47,413 bases of DNA from contig KQ964539.1 of assembly GCA_001566745.1 (NCBI GenBank), forward strand, positions 1 through 47,413. The letters are read 5' to 3'. How positions within the stretch are numbered: the first letter of the stretch is position 1; every line of letters starts with the position of its first letter. Positions 1 to 11,004 of the stretch are shown here, piece by piece. The notes beneath the pieces are model-generated. The model saw only the letters and a program-made list of their open reading frames with translations, was not told the DNA's origin and searched no databases. The position numbers and the translations under genes are program-made. The stretch comes from Conidiobolus coronatus NRRL 28638 (Eukaryota; Entomophthoromycota; Entomophthoromycetes; Entomophthorales; Conidiobolaceae).

Positions 1-1673
1 ATAATAAATTTATATTCTATGTTTTAAATTATATATCCTATCAAATAAAATATTATTAATTATGAATATTTTGATAACCATTAAGTAATAATAATTTGAA
101 AAATGATATATAAAAAAGAGTTTTTATATAATGTTATTTTTTAAATAAATATTGTAACTTATGTTTATTATACGCAGAAGATTATTAAATCTTATTAATA
201 TACTTAAATAACAATTTGTAAGATAAGTTAAAGATTTAACATATTAAATAGCTTAAGATTATATATATATTATTAACTTATATAAGCATATTATCAATGT
301 GTTTATATGCTATTAGTTAACACCAAAATTTTCTAAGAAAAATAGTTATCATAAATATATTGAACCTAATTAAATTATTTAATAATCAAAATAATACCTA
401 ATTTAATGCTTATTACAAAGGTTTAAAGATTAATATAACCTATAAGAGTTCTAATAATAATATATATTGTGCACTGCATTATATATATTATGCTGGGTGA
501 AAAGTTTTAAAAATTGATATATGAATGATTCTGGTTAATTAGCTCAAATTTTGTATAGGCTATATTTAAAATTTTAATTTTAATATAAGCGTGTTATTAT
601 CATATAAGTTATTAAATAAAAGAGAAGAGTTGATAGCAATATATTATAACGCTGTACTAAAAACTTTATCTAATAAAAGTGGTTGTTTAATACACCTATA
701 TCATGTAAAAATCAAAAATATTAGAAATTTGCCATATAAAAAATTTTGGTTCAAGTTTACTTAATTTAACTAGAATCTTTCATATAAAAATGCTGCTCTA
801 AAGAGAAATAGTTAGATAAGGAATACAAATTTTAATAGAAGTTAAAAGATATTTTAATTGTTACAATGTTTCTTATTATATAATAATAATAGTAAATAAA
901 CACACAAAATATTTTACTTGATCATAAAATATGTATAACTAGCAGTGTTTGAACAAAACTTATTAAGTATGGAAGGTATATCATAATTAAAGTGTATTTT
1001 TAATATTTATATGTATAAAAGTAGAAAAATGTACTAATGGATTAATAATGCTAAATAAAATATAATACAGCTATTTTATCAAGTATTGCATTTATAATGT
1101 GAAAGCTTATTGTAATTAACGTAAGAAATGAAGTAATTTGTTTACTACTTTATATAGAATTCAGATTAAAATTGAGTGTCTATACTTATAACTTAATATA
1201 GGTATCTTAATTATTAATTACAGTGTTTGTATTAGAAATTAAGTACTATACCTTAAATTATACAGCTTTTAATTACCAAGTTAGAAAATTAGAAAATCTT
1301 AAATAATTGTATTAAGTATTTTATATATGTTATGTAGTGTTGAGAACCGTTTTTAAATATCATTAAGAGAGTATTTCTCATTATAGCATACAGAGTAAAT
1401 ATATATTGTTATATCATGCACTCATTTTATTAATTACTATTACACTGTTTAATAAATATAATTCTCAGTGAAATAAATCACCAATTATATGAATGTGAGA
1501 AAAGATTAAAACAAAAATCCCTGAATTAATTTGAAACTGGCGAATCCCATAATAGTAAATAGATAAATATGCGATATAAAATCAATTTTAAGTCTAGGTG
1601 AATTTTTAAGTTTTATTCTCAATTCTTTATAAGATATTATTTTAACAAATTAAGTTAATTAAGAGTATTTAAA
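1..1673. other. AT-rich intergenic region upstream of SPT5
   Basis: No gene is visible here. The sequence is very AT-rich with stops in all frames and no tRNA-like or rRNA-like block. The only recognisable structure is an inverted-repeat element at 522-782, listed separately. The last hundred or so bases before 1674 should contain the SPT5 promoter, but I could not pick out a convincing TATA or CCAAT element from the general AT background. Confidence 0.6.
522..782 (+). mobile_element. MITE family A, copy 1 (261 bp)
   Basis: The ends are imperfect inverted repeats: the left end begins TGAATGATTCTGGTTAATT and the right end, reverse-complemented, begins TGAAAGATTCTAGTTAAATT. The element is flanked on both sides by TA (520-521 and 783-784), the target duplication typical of Tc1/mariner-type (Stowaway-like) elements. 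There is no coding capacity. A second copy of exactly the same length, in the same orientation, lies at 30081-30341 and shares blocks such as GGTTGTTTAATA and TTGCCATATAAAAAATTTTG, which supports a real family rather than a chance palindrome. Confidence 0.75.
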
Positions 1674-4600
1674 ATGAGCAAACGCCGAGACGATTCAGAT
1701 CAAGAGCGTTATGACGACGAAGAAGAATATGACGAAGAATATGATGAAGAAGAATATGACGAAGAGGAGGAAGAAGATGATGATTACGACTCTAAGGTTT
1801 GAATTTAGAGCAAGAAAATAATTTTAAGCTACTAACGTTGTGTATAGCCTAAAAAGCGTGCCAAGAAAATGAGCAAGAAAAACATGTTTATTGATGATAT
1901 TGCTGTGGTAGATGAAGATGAAGAGGAAGAAGAATATGAAGAGGGGCTTGAAGGTTATATTTCTTAAAAAATTTCTTAAATTTTTTTCTAAAAATAGTTT
2001 AGACGATTTTATTGACCATGCTAATGAAATATCGCAGTCTCTATCTCAAGCTAGCAGATCAGCTCGTTTAATTCATAGAGAAGATGAAAATGAAAATTTC
2101 ATGACTCCTGAGCAAGAAGCAGAGTTATTAAGACAGAAATATGGTCGACATTATAACGCTATGGATGGATTTGGAGAGCAATTCGACGCCAGTCAACAGT
2201 CTTTCCTAATGCCTAGTGTTAACGATCCAACCTTATTTATGATTAAATGCAAGGTAGATAGAATCAATTAACACTCGATTATAAGCTAATTTTTATCCCA
2301 GCCTTCAAAAGAGTATGAAGTAATAATGTCTTTAATGAAAAAATATATTGGAAACGAATCTGGTACTGAACCTTTGGAAATATACTCCGCATATTCAAGA
2401 CCGTCTTTTCCAGGGTATGTATATGTAGAAGCCCGTAAAGTTACAAATGTTCAAAAGGTATTATAAAAATTTAAATCTGACTTAAACAGTGATTTAATAT
2501 TATTTTAGGCAGCTGCTAACATCAATTTCTTGTATGGAGGGAAAGTAACGATGGTTCCTATTAATGAGATGACAGATGTTCTTAAAATCCGCAGAAAGCA
2601 AGCAAGCTTATCTAAAGGTGCTTGGGTACGCTTTAGACGTGGTAAATATGCCGGAGATATTGCAGAAATTATGGAAGTTGACGAGTCCGGCGAATATGCA
2701 GTAGTTAAAATTATTCCCAGATTGGACTTGAGCAATGTTGGGTCTGCAGCAAATAGAATGACTCGCCCTAAGTCAGAATCTTTAGGCGGGTTAGCTAAAA
2801 ACCGTCCTTCTCAGAAACTCTTTAACAAAGATGAAATTGTTGCAATTAGTGGTACTAGATCTGTTTCTGTTAGAGGAAAAAATTTATTTTTATATAATGG
2901 TGACTATTTCAGAAATGGTTTCTTAGAAAAAGAAGTCAAGTTGTCAATGTTTATTACTGAAGATGTCAACCCCACTTTGGATGAGATAACAAAATTTGCC
3001 AACGCTGTAGAAGATGACCATGCAAGAGGTATATGTATTATGTATATTTTAACAATTAAATATTTACCATACTTTAGCCGCAATTCTTGCCACTGCATCT
3101 TCATCAAGCAATAATAATAATAACGTCACATTTGATATTGGTGAATTAGTAGAAGTCCATGACGAAAATTCTGATCCACTACTTGGAACTATTTCTCACA
3201 TCGAAGGAAATTCAGTCAAAGTTATTCCAAGGGGATCTGTACGTATATATATTTATATTTAAATTTACCAAGCTAATTCATTATATCATCTAGTCTCATC
3301 CTTTGACCTTTTTGAAAAAACAGCTTCGCAAAAGATTTAAGTCTGGGGATCATGTTCAAGTTATGAATGGTAAATACAAGGGTCAATCTGGTTTAGTAAA
3401 TCAAGTACAATTGAATGCAGTAACATTTGTTTCTGACTCTACTTCTGAAGAAGTAAATATATTACTATTATTACATTATTATTTTATTGACATCTTCATT
3501 AGATAACTGTTTTCCCTAAAGATCTTGCTGAGGCTACAGGAACCACTGCACCAGCTACTAAGCCATTACACAAATTCAATCTATATGATATTGTGCAACT
3601 AGAGTAAATTTCATATTATTATATCAAAATTTTAACTAACTTAATACATTATAGCGGATCTGATTTTGGTATTGTTATAAAATTAGATGGAGATAAAGTT
3701 CGAATTATGGATCAAGATGCTAATGTTCGCACAGTTCCACAAAATTTAATTAGCTCTGTTCGCAATTCAAACCGAATTGTTGCCGTTGATAAAAACAATC
3801 AACCTCTTCAAATTGGAGATCCAATAAGAGAGTTTGACGGGGCTGTAAGAAATTTGCCATATTATGTTATTTACGATTCTAATCTTTTAATAGAGACAAG
3901 AAGGTTCTATAGTTCATATTTATAAGAATGTTGTATTCGTTAGATCTAGAAATACTATGCAAAATGGAGGCATTTTCGTTTCTCGTACAAGAAATATATT
4001 GAATTTAGCAGCTAAAACTAATGTAAATTTCTTATATCATTTAATTCAGTTTATTAATATTTTATTTAGGCCCCTCCAAAACAATCACAAGGTGGTTTCC
4101 AAGCCCCTCAATTCAAATCAGATTCAAATAGACCTGCTGGAGGTGATAGACAATTTCAAAGACCAGGTGGATTTGGAAGAAGAGATCAAATCATATCAAA
4201 AACTGTTACAATATCAAATGGGCCATATAAAGGCTATCTTGGTATTGTAAAAGATGCAACTCCCACTTCAGTTAGAATTGAGCTTCATACAAATTCTAAG
4301 GTTGTAACAGTTGAAAGAAGTATTGTCAAAATTCAAGGGTAAGCTTTCATTATCTATTAATATGATTTAACGTTACTAACTTGTTTTTATTAAGTGAGGA
4401 ATCTTCTCAACCTCCAGGCAGCAGTTGGGCTAGCAACAACAATCCTCGTAGAACACCATCACATTTCAACTCTAGAAGTGGATCCAATGCCCCCCAAAGC
4501 GTATGGAACTCTTCTAATCGCGACTATTTAAGCTCAAGCACTCCTCACTATCGACCTAAATCATTTGACAGTCGCTCTGACGTCAATAATCCTGGAAAAA

Positions 4601-5970
4601 GCACCCCTCGTCACAGAAACATGTTTAGTTCAAATGATTCTACATTTAACCCATCTGGTCCCAGTACACCCTCTTATTCAAGCTCTTGGGCTTCTATTTC
4701 TGGGTCTAATGGAGCACAAGATGGCTGGGGTCAAATGGGCAGAGGCGAATCTGATTGGGCTAAATCTGGAGCTGAAACACCTAGTAATGGAGGCTGGGGT
4801 AAAAGTGACTCTGGTTCAGGATGGAATGAAAAGGCCTCAGATTCTTGGTCTAATTCTGCAGAAGCCGGTGGCTGGGGATCTAATAACAAACCCTCCTCTA
4901 ACTGGGGCCAAAATGATTCTTCTAGCAGCTGGGATGCATCAAATGAAAGAAGTTCTAAAAATTCAAGCTGGGGCTCACCAAAATCATCTTCTGGTTGGGG
5001 CTCTAAATCAAAAGACCAAAGCAGCTCCTCTAGTCAGTCTCGAGACTGGAAATCTGACTACGGTTCTAAGAACGATGACTCAGGTAATATAATTCTATAT
5101 TTGATTTTTTTTCTTCTCGCTAATATATATAATTTAGACAAGCCATCTCGCTCCAGTGCTAGCGATAGCCATAGCGCTTTTGCGCAATTTGATGAGCCTC
5201 CTTCACCAATGGGAGCACCTACCCCCATGGCAAGCCACAACTCAAGGAATTCCAATATGGAAAGTTCCACTCCTTTTGCAGCACCTACTCCTTTTGGAAT
5301 GGCCACTCCTCTTGGAGCACCAACACCCATGGGAGCACCTACCCCACTTGGAGCACCAACTCCATTAGGAGCGCCAACTCCAATGGGAGCACCTACCCCT
5401 CTTTACTATCCCACATTTGTACCACAGTCTGCACATTCACCACCATCGCTTTCAGGAAATCGCTCTCCAGTGTATGGAGAGTCGAGTTCTAAGCCTAGAG
5501 CTCCTTGTGTAGATAACAAAGGAAAATATGGCAAACTTGATTTAGGTATGCTCAATAATTATTTCAATCAACTCTATTTAACATAATTTTTAGTTAATCG
5601 CCCATTGGACACAAAATGGCAAGCTTCTAACATTGAAATATCTATTGTTCCTAATCGCAAGACTAATTCTTCAGAATTCAACGGAGAGCATGATCATCAG
5701 CGCGGAGTGATAAAGTTTGTTGATGCTGGCTCAAGAAAGTGTACAGTTGAGTTAAATAGCTCAGGAAAACAATTAAGTGTCCCGTTTGAAGCTTTGGAAC
5801 CTTCTAAACCCACGCGCCAAGATAATATTATGATTTTATCTGGTGAAGTCAAAGGACAAAAGGGAACATTAATTGGCTATGAAAATGATGAAGCTATTGT
5901 TGAACTCAACCAATACGAAGGGCTGAGAACCATTGATGTATACTGTGTAGGAAAAGTAGTCAACAATTAA
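1674..5970 (+). CDS. SPT5: Transcription elongation factor Spt5 (DSIF/Spt4-Spt5 large subunit)
   Basis: Fourteen exons: 1674-1796, 1848-1953, 2003-2253, 2302-2457, 2509-3028, 3078-3238, 3294-3452, 3503-3603, 3655-3844, 3894-4022, 4070-4338, 4395-5083, 5138-5545, 5594-5970; 1212 aa. Spt5 pairs with Spt4, clamps RNA polymerase II and supports processive elongation and capping. Seen in order: an extremely acidic Asp/Glu/Tyr N-terminus (1-75), the NGN domain that binds Spt4 (about 153-237), and a KOW series (about 245-720, e.g. GKYKGQSG and GPYKGYLG). A Ser/Trp/Gly-rich block follows (about 833-930), then a GAPTP[ML] repeat (about 960-1050), the expected Cdk9-type phosphorylation tail. A final pair of KOW-like domains (about 1088-1212) resembles the C-terminus of animal Spt5; yeasts lack it. 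The first intron has a GTTTGA donor. The family call is secure; some small exon borders rest on hand splicing. Confidence 0.95.
4729..5025 (+). repeat. Trp-Gly repeat block within SPT5
   Basis: Low-complexity coding repeat in exon 12, residues about 833-930. Motifs of the type GGWGK, SGWNE, GGWGS, SNWGQ, SSWGS and SGWGS recur every 8-13 residues, with Ser, Asn and Lys between. Counting from the start of exon 12, fourteen tryptophans are present, six of them in WG pairs. The spacing is irregular, so this is not a young tandem DNA repeat. It recalls both the S-T/A-W-G-G-Q repeats of budding-yeast Spt5 and the WG/GW platforms that bind Argonaute in plant SPT5L. Confidence 0.8.
5314..5403 (+). 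repeat. GAPTP[ML] tandem repeat encoding the SPT5 C-terminal tail
   Basis: Five consecutive copies of an 18-bp unit, GGAGCACCTACCCCxxxx-like, each encode GAPTP followed by Met or Leu. Degenerate copies (AAPTPFG, MATPLG, GAPTPMA) lie upstream from about 5210. TP dipeptides in this setting are the classic phospho-acceptor of the Spt5 C-terminal repeat in animals. Repeat number may vary between strains because the DNA unit is nearly identical from copy to copy. Confidence 0.8.
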
Positions 5971-6394
5971 CTCAAAATATTTTATTGTCTTAGCTCATAA
6001 ACCTACTTCATTTTTATTTTATATAATAATTATTTTATACTGTTATAACTACACTTTAATTTCGCATATCATACAAAGCAGATAAAACTAACATAGTATG
6101 TATTATACTCCACAATTTAATAAATGAATTTATTCTTGCTAATATATTAACTTATTATTTTAATAGTTTATTCTAAGTTTAATGATGATGTGTATACTGT
6201 TAAATAAATTAAAATTATATGAAGTTTGCACTAAATTCTCAGCTTGGCGTATTATATATTTCTTATAATATTGTTTTTGAAGATTGTGTAGTTAAAATAA
6301 TTCCAAATATTTTTATATTTATTAAAAAGATGCAGGATATTTTGATTAAAAAGAATAAGAATATTAATGGATAATGCGTTAGATTATATAAGGG
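5971..6394. other. Convergent intergenic region between SPT5 and the golgin gene
   Basis: Both flanking genes end here, so the stretch should hold two 3' untranslated regions and polyadenylation sites. It is AT-rich, with several AATAAA-like words, and I see no gene or repeat in it. Confidence 0.6.
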
Positions 6395-9300
6395 CTACTC
6401 AGCTATTTGAGAAAGTCTTTGAGCTTCATTAGGAGAGAACTTCAATAAGTGTGATAGAATGGTAGTGAGTTGAGGTCTTCTATCTTTATCTTCAAAGAAC
6501 CTCAACACGACGTGGCGCAGATATTCCAAATTTAGAGATCCGTTATCATCGATAGGGGTGCCTCCCGATTCAGAAATTCTATGTGCATTTTTTGGAGATG
6601 AGGGCGTTTGACTAGGACTTGATCCTATAGAAGTTGAATGATTTCCACCGGCTCGCTGAAGTCTACGGATTTCGTCTTTCAAATCGCGATTGAGATTCCT
6701 CAAATGTGATTCTCGCATCTGAGCCTGCTCAATTTGCATGTCTTTTTCTTTTCTTTCGTTTTCCAAGGTTTCCTTCAATTCGCTATAGTTTTGGGAATTA
6801 GAATCAACCTGTGACAGTTCAGATTCAGTGGATTTGAGCTTGGTATCAACTTCCGAAAGTTTTTGCTGAACTTGTTCATAGTTGCTTTGCACAGTGGACA
6901 GTTCTGAAGTTTTTAGATCAAGAGATTCTTTTGTAGATTCGTAATCTGCTTTGAGTTTAGCCAAGTCAGATTCTAGTGAGCTGATTCTTTCTTTAGCTTG
7001 ATCACGAATAGCTTCTATATCAGACTCGAGCTGAGAGATTTGGATTATGGACTTTTGGTCTTTGTCTTCTGAGTTTGATTGAATAGATTGTAGCTGTTGA
7101 CGAGCCGTGGAAAGCTCATTGCGAATTTGATCAAGTTCCAAAGATTTGCTTTCAAACAAGTCTCTAGATGTGCAGAGTTCTTGCTCCAAGAGTTGTGCTT
7201 TGGATTTGAAATTAGAAAGTTCTTTTTTAGTATCAAGAACTAAATCTTCTCTTTCTTCAGAAATAATTTTAAGCTCTTCTAGCTGCGATTTGGCTTGACT
7301 CAACTCTTTTTGAAGCTGTTCTAACTTCTGCTCGTTTTTCTCATTAGCTTGACTCAATTGTTCAGCCTTTTGCTTTGTTTCTTCTAGCTGAGAGGTAAGT
7401 TCACTATTATTATTAGAGTATTCTTGGTTTTTCTCTTGAAGTTTACTGATCTCTTGATCATTTGTTGAGCTCTTTGTCTTAAGATCAGTGTAATCTGCTT
7501 GAACTTTAGTCAATTTAGTTTCCAATTCTTTGGATTTAGAACTAAGCTTAGAGAGTTCTGCTTCTAAATCCTTGTTTTCAGATTCTAACTGCTTGACCTG
7601 CTTTTGGCAAGTTTTCAAAGCTGATTTGCTACCATTAACACTATCTTCTAATTTCTGTGTTGCTTTCTTATGCTCATCTGTTAAATTTGAGATTTTCTCG
7701 TTCAAAGATTTTATCTGACTTTCAAGCTGTTTTTTAGACTCCGTTATTGCGTCTTTTTCTTTAGTAAGCTTGCTATTTTGATCAATTAATTCTTTTCCAG
7801 AGCTAGTAAGCTTATTAATTTCGGATTGAGATTTTTCAGATTTAGCCTGAACATCGTGTAACTCCTTTTTAAGGCCGGCAATTTCCTCTTCTCTAGTTTC
7901 CAAATCTTTAGAAAGTTTCTGGAGTTTAATGCTTCCTTCGCGATTATTTGCCTCATTTAAAGCAAATACTTGTGTTTCAAGTTCCTCGACCATGTTTTGG
8001 AGCTGTTCTTTACGATTTTGAGCTTGATTGAGTGATTCTTTTGAGTCAGCTAAATTAAGCTGATAAAAGAGTTAATAAAACGAATAATATGTATACATAT
8101 AAATCTTACCTTAAGCTCTTCATTTTCGATATTAATCTTTTCCAGGTTAGACTCTAACTCCTTGCATTTTTCACAATCAAGTGGTTTTTGTTCAGATTTG
8201 GAGGAATCATTTGCATTAAGCTTGAGGTCATTGATTTCTTGATCTTTAGTCTCTAATTGTTTTTTGAGATCACTCATGAGGTTGCTCATAATATCACTTC
8301 GTTTCTTAGACTTTGAATTTTCGTCATGAGACTCATTCCAGTGCTTAATGATATTTTCGGACGCTTCCTTTAACTTTGATAGCTCAATTGGCGTGCTTGG
8401 TTCAGAGATAGAAATTGGTAGCTTATCTTCTAAAATTTTAGAATGAACGCTATTTAGAGCTTGATATACGTGTGATAAGTTATCGTTGGAATGTTGAAGC
8501 TGTGATTTAATTTGTGAAACTTCATCAGTTGAAGTTGAGTTTGTCGAGTTAGAATTGGAGTTGTTGGATTTTCCTTTCTTCTTCTTCTTATTGTTAGTGG
8601 TAGGAGATGGCGGTGCCTGAGCAGTCTTACTGTCCAAAGATTTTAATGATTTTTCAAGTTTATCTTCTAAATCAGCGATTGTGCGTTTGTTAGTCTCTTT
8701 TAATTCATCTAATTGTTTTTCGAGATCACTAGCTTTGGATGCTGAGTTTGATAGCTCATCTACTTGAGATTCTAAGTCTTGAACTTTTTCTTTCAATTTC
8801 TTCTCAACATCACTAGCTTTGGATGATGATGTTGATAGCTCATCTACTTGAGATTCGAGGCTTTGAACTTTTTCTTTCAAATTCTGGTTTTCTTGCTTAG
8901 AGTTGCCTGCTTGTTCTTTGTAATCTTTAATATCTGAGGATAGGCTTTCAACCTTATCTTCTAGCTCTTTTTTGGATTGGGTTACTCGATCAAAGTCATT
9001 TTGGACTGAATCTAACTTTCGAGCTTTTTCAACAATATCGGGATCTTCAATCTCTATTAGTCTTTTTCCAAATTTTTTCTCAAAAGAATTAAAAAAATCT
9101 TTTAATACTACAATTACAGGATCCTCTAGAGTAATAGCTTGTGTGTTTAAGCTCTCGTTAATTGTAGAAATAGAAGAGATAAAATCAAATTCTTGGGCTT
9201 GTGAAGCAGACTTTTTCATCTCTTCCAGTTCCTTTTTAAGCTCAATGGACTCTTTCTGACTTTCTTGCTGCGCTTTATTAATTCGAGTAAGTTCTTCCAT

Positions 9301-9882
9301 AACCATTTTGTTCTTGGAATCGAGGTTTTTTAAGTGATTTTCCAAACCTTCAACATCTGTGCAAGTTTGAATAGGAGTCATATCTTGTAAAACTTGGTCA
9401 ACAGCTTTTAAGTGAGCTAATTGAGCTTTGTAGGCACGGGCCAATTCTAAAAAATAATTAGCCTACTTCTAAAAAAAACTGTATTAATAAATACCTGGGT
9501 AACTATTCTCATATTTTTTAAGCTTTTCCAATTTTTTAACAACAATTTCGGGTAATTTTGTCTCACTATTCTCTTCTAAAGATAGCTTGCTAGGGGTTGG
9601 TGGGGTTGGTGGTCCTTCTAAAGGATGCGATAATCTTTGTGAATCGATACTATTCTTACTTTCTTGAGTTGGTTCCATTGTTGATTCTTCCAAGCTTTCG
9701 ACTTCTTCTAATTCTGAATCTATTTTTGGCTGGGTGTCGAGAGCAGATGAGTAAGAGTTATTGCTTGCTGCACTAGATGGGGTTAAATCACCAGTTGCAG
9801 ATCTCCTCGCGTTTTCGATAATTGGTATACTATTTTTAACAGCTAAATTTAAACGGTCTTGAAATTTAGAGAACATTAACAA
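6395..9882 (-). CDS. GRIP-domain golgin (long coiled-coil Golgi tether)
   Basis: Three exons: 9882-9495, 9446-8110 and 8059-6395; 1129 aa. The N-terminus (MLMFSKFQDRLNLAVKNS) leads into a Ser/Thr-rich region (about 30-110). Nearly all of the remainder is heptad coiled coil rich in Glu, Lys, Leu, Ser and Gln. One break is a Lys/Asn/Ser tract (around residue 415) containing KKKKKGKSNNSNSN. The C-terminus is a GRIP domain at about 1084-1125 (NLEYLRHVVLRFFEDK, then a Thr-Ile-Leu-rich helix), with the conserved Tyr at about 1088. GRIP domains bind Arl1-GTP and place golgins on trans-Golgi membranes, where they capture vesicles. The nearest named relatives are yeast Imh1 and animal golgin-245/golgin-97/GCC88. 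Coiled coils align with anything, so orthology to one of these is not settled; the GRIP assignment is firm. Confidence 0.88.
8726..8893 (-). repeat. Two tandem 84-bp units in the golgin gene (28-residue coiled-coil repeat)
   Basis: The segment starting TCACTAGCTTTGGATG at 8726 recurs at 8810 with few changes, including TGATAGCTCATCTACTTGAG and GAACTTTTTCTTTCAA. Each unit encodes 28 residues around LKEKVQDLESQVDEL, exactly four heptads, so duplication preserves the coiled-coil register. It is a recent in-frame internal duplication. Confidence 0.85.
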
Positions 9883-11004
9883 GGCTAGATTCCGCTTAAA
9901 GTTCTAATAAAATAAATATTGATCAATCTCTATTAAACTAGCTTTATTGAATTTTTATATGCTAATATGTATTTGGCTATTGCTTTTGACAACTTATTAT
10001 ATTAATCTACAGAGTCACTAAACTAACAAAAAATAGCTGAATGTGATTCACTATTTTGCAATCAATGTTTGTTAAAACTTAATGGGATTTGCAAATTGAT
10101 TTATCTCAATCCAAACAAGTCCTACCAAATTCATTTGAGAATTTACAAAGTCATTTATTTATTGAGCTGTATAGAATTTGAAACAAACTAAGATTTATAT
10201 CCATTTGATACATATAATAATACTGGCATCTATATAATAATCTAATACATCTATTTCAGTTGTATTGTAAAAGCTTGCTTAATTTCAATATAACCGTATT
10301 CTGATATAATGTATAATTCTCTCAGGACTAATATGATATCAACAAATTAATTTTAACAGCAAATAAGAAATTAATTATCTTAGCAGCTTTGATTAGGCAT
10401 ACAATTAAACTCTATTAATTATTTGTCCAAGATGATATATTTAGATTCTAAGTGCATGGCACCCAAGCAGTATATACTAGCTATTATAGTCAGAAAAGTA
10501 TATCATTTATCAAAAAAAAGCATGTTAAATATCATAGTTTTATAAATATTTAATATATTTGCTGAAAATTTTCTAATTAAGAAAATCAAATTTTCGTCAC
10601 ATTGTAACCTTGTATTCAGCAAGATGAATTCATAAATCTTTTATAAGATATTATGTAACGCAGTAAATTTTTAACTACCATTTGTCTACTTAACGCGTCA
10701 AATTTCTCATCAAGTATCTAATTTTATGAATTTATGTCTCGTATAACAGACAAGAATTAAAAACTTACTGCGTTGCATAATAAAAGAATCATTAATTATA
10801 CTAGACATGATATAAAAATAGTGATCATAGCATATATGACTTTTATATATTCTTAATACATTGTATAATAAGTGTATAATTTAGAATTTATTCCGGCCAT
10901 ATAGAATATTTTTATAACTAGTATAATTAAATTAAAAAAGAATAAAACAGTAAATTAATTTAAAATATTTAATAGATCTTAGTAAAAATAATAGGTTTAA
11001 CATA
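9883..11004. other. AT-rich intergenic region between golgin and dynactin genes
   Basis: Contains the upstream region of the golgin gene and the 3' end of the dynactin gene. No open frame looks coding. A short inverted-repeat element lies at 10651-10780 (separate entry). Otherwise I see only AT-rich sequence. Confidence 0.6.
10651..10780. mobile_element. Inverted-repeat element (MITE family C, 130 bp)
   Basis: The left end TTATGTAACGCAGTAAATTT matches the reverse complement of the right end (TTATGCAACGCAGTAAGTTT) with two mismatches. The match continues inward through a TTTGTCT block, so much of the element can fold into a hairpin. TA flanks both sides (10649-10650 and 10781-10782), as expected for a Tc1/mariner-type target duplication. 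There is no coding sequence. Only this copy is visible in the window. A structured RNA is the alternative, but the clean TA-flanked ends favour a miniature transposon. Confidence 0.65.
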
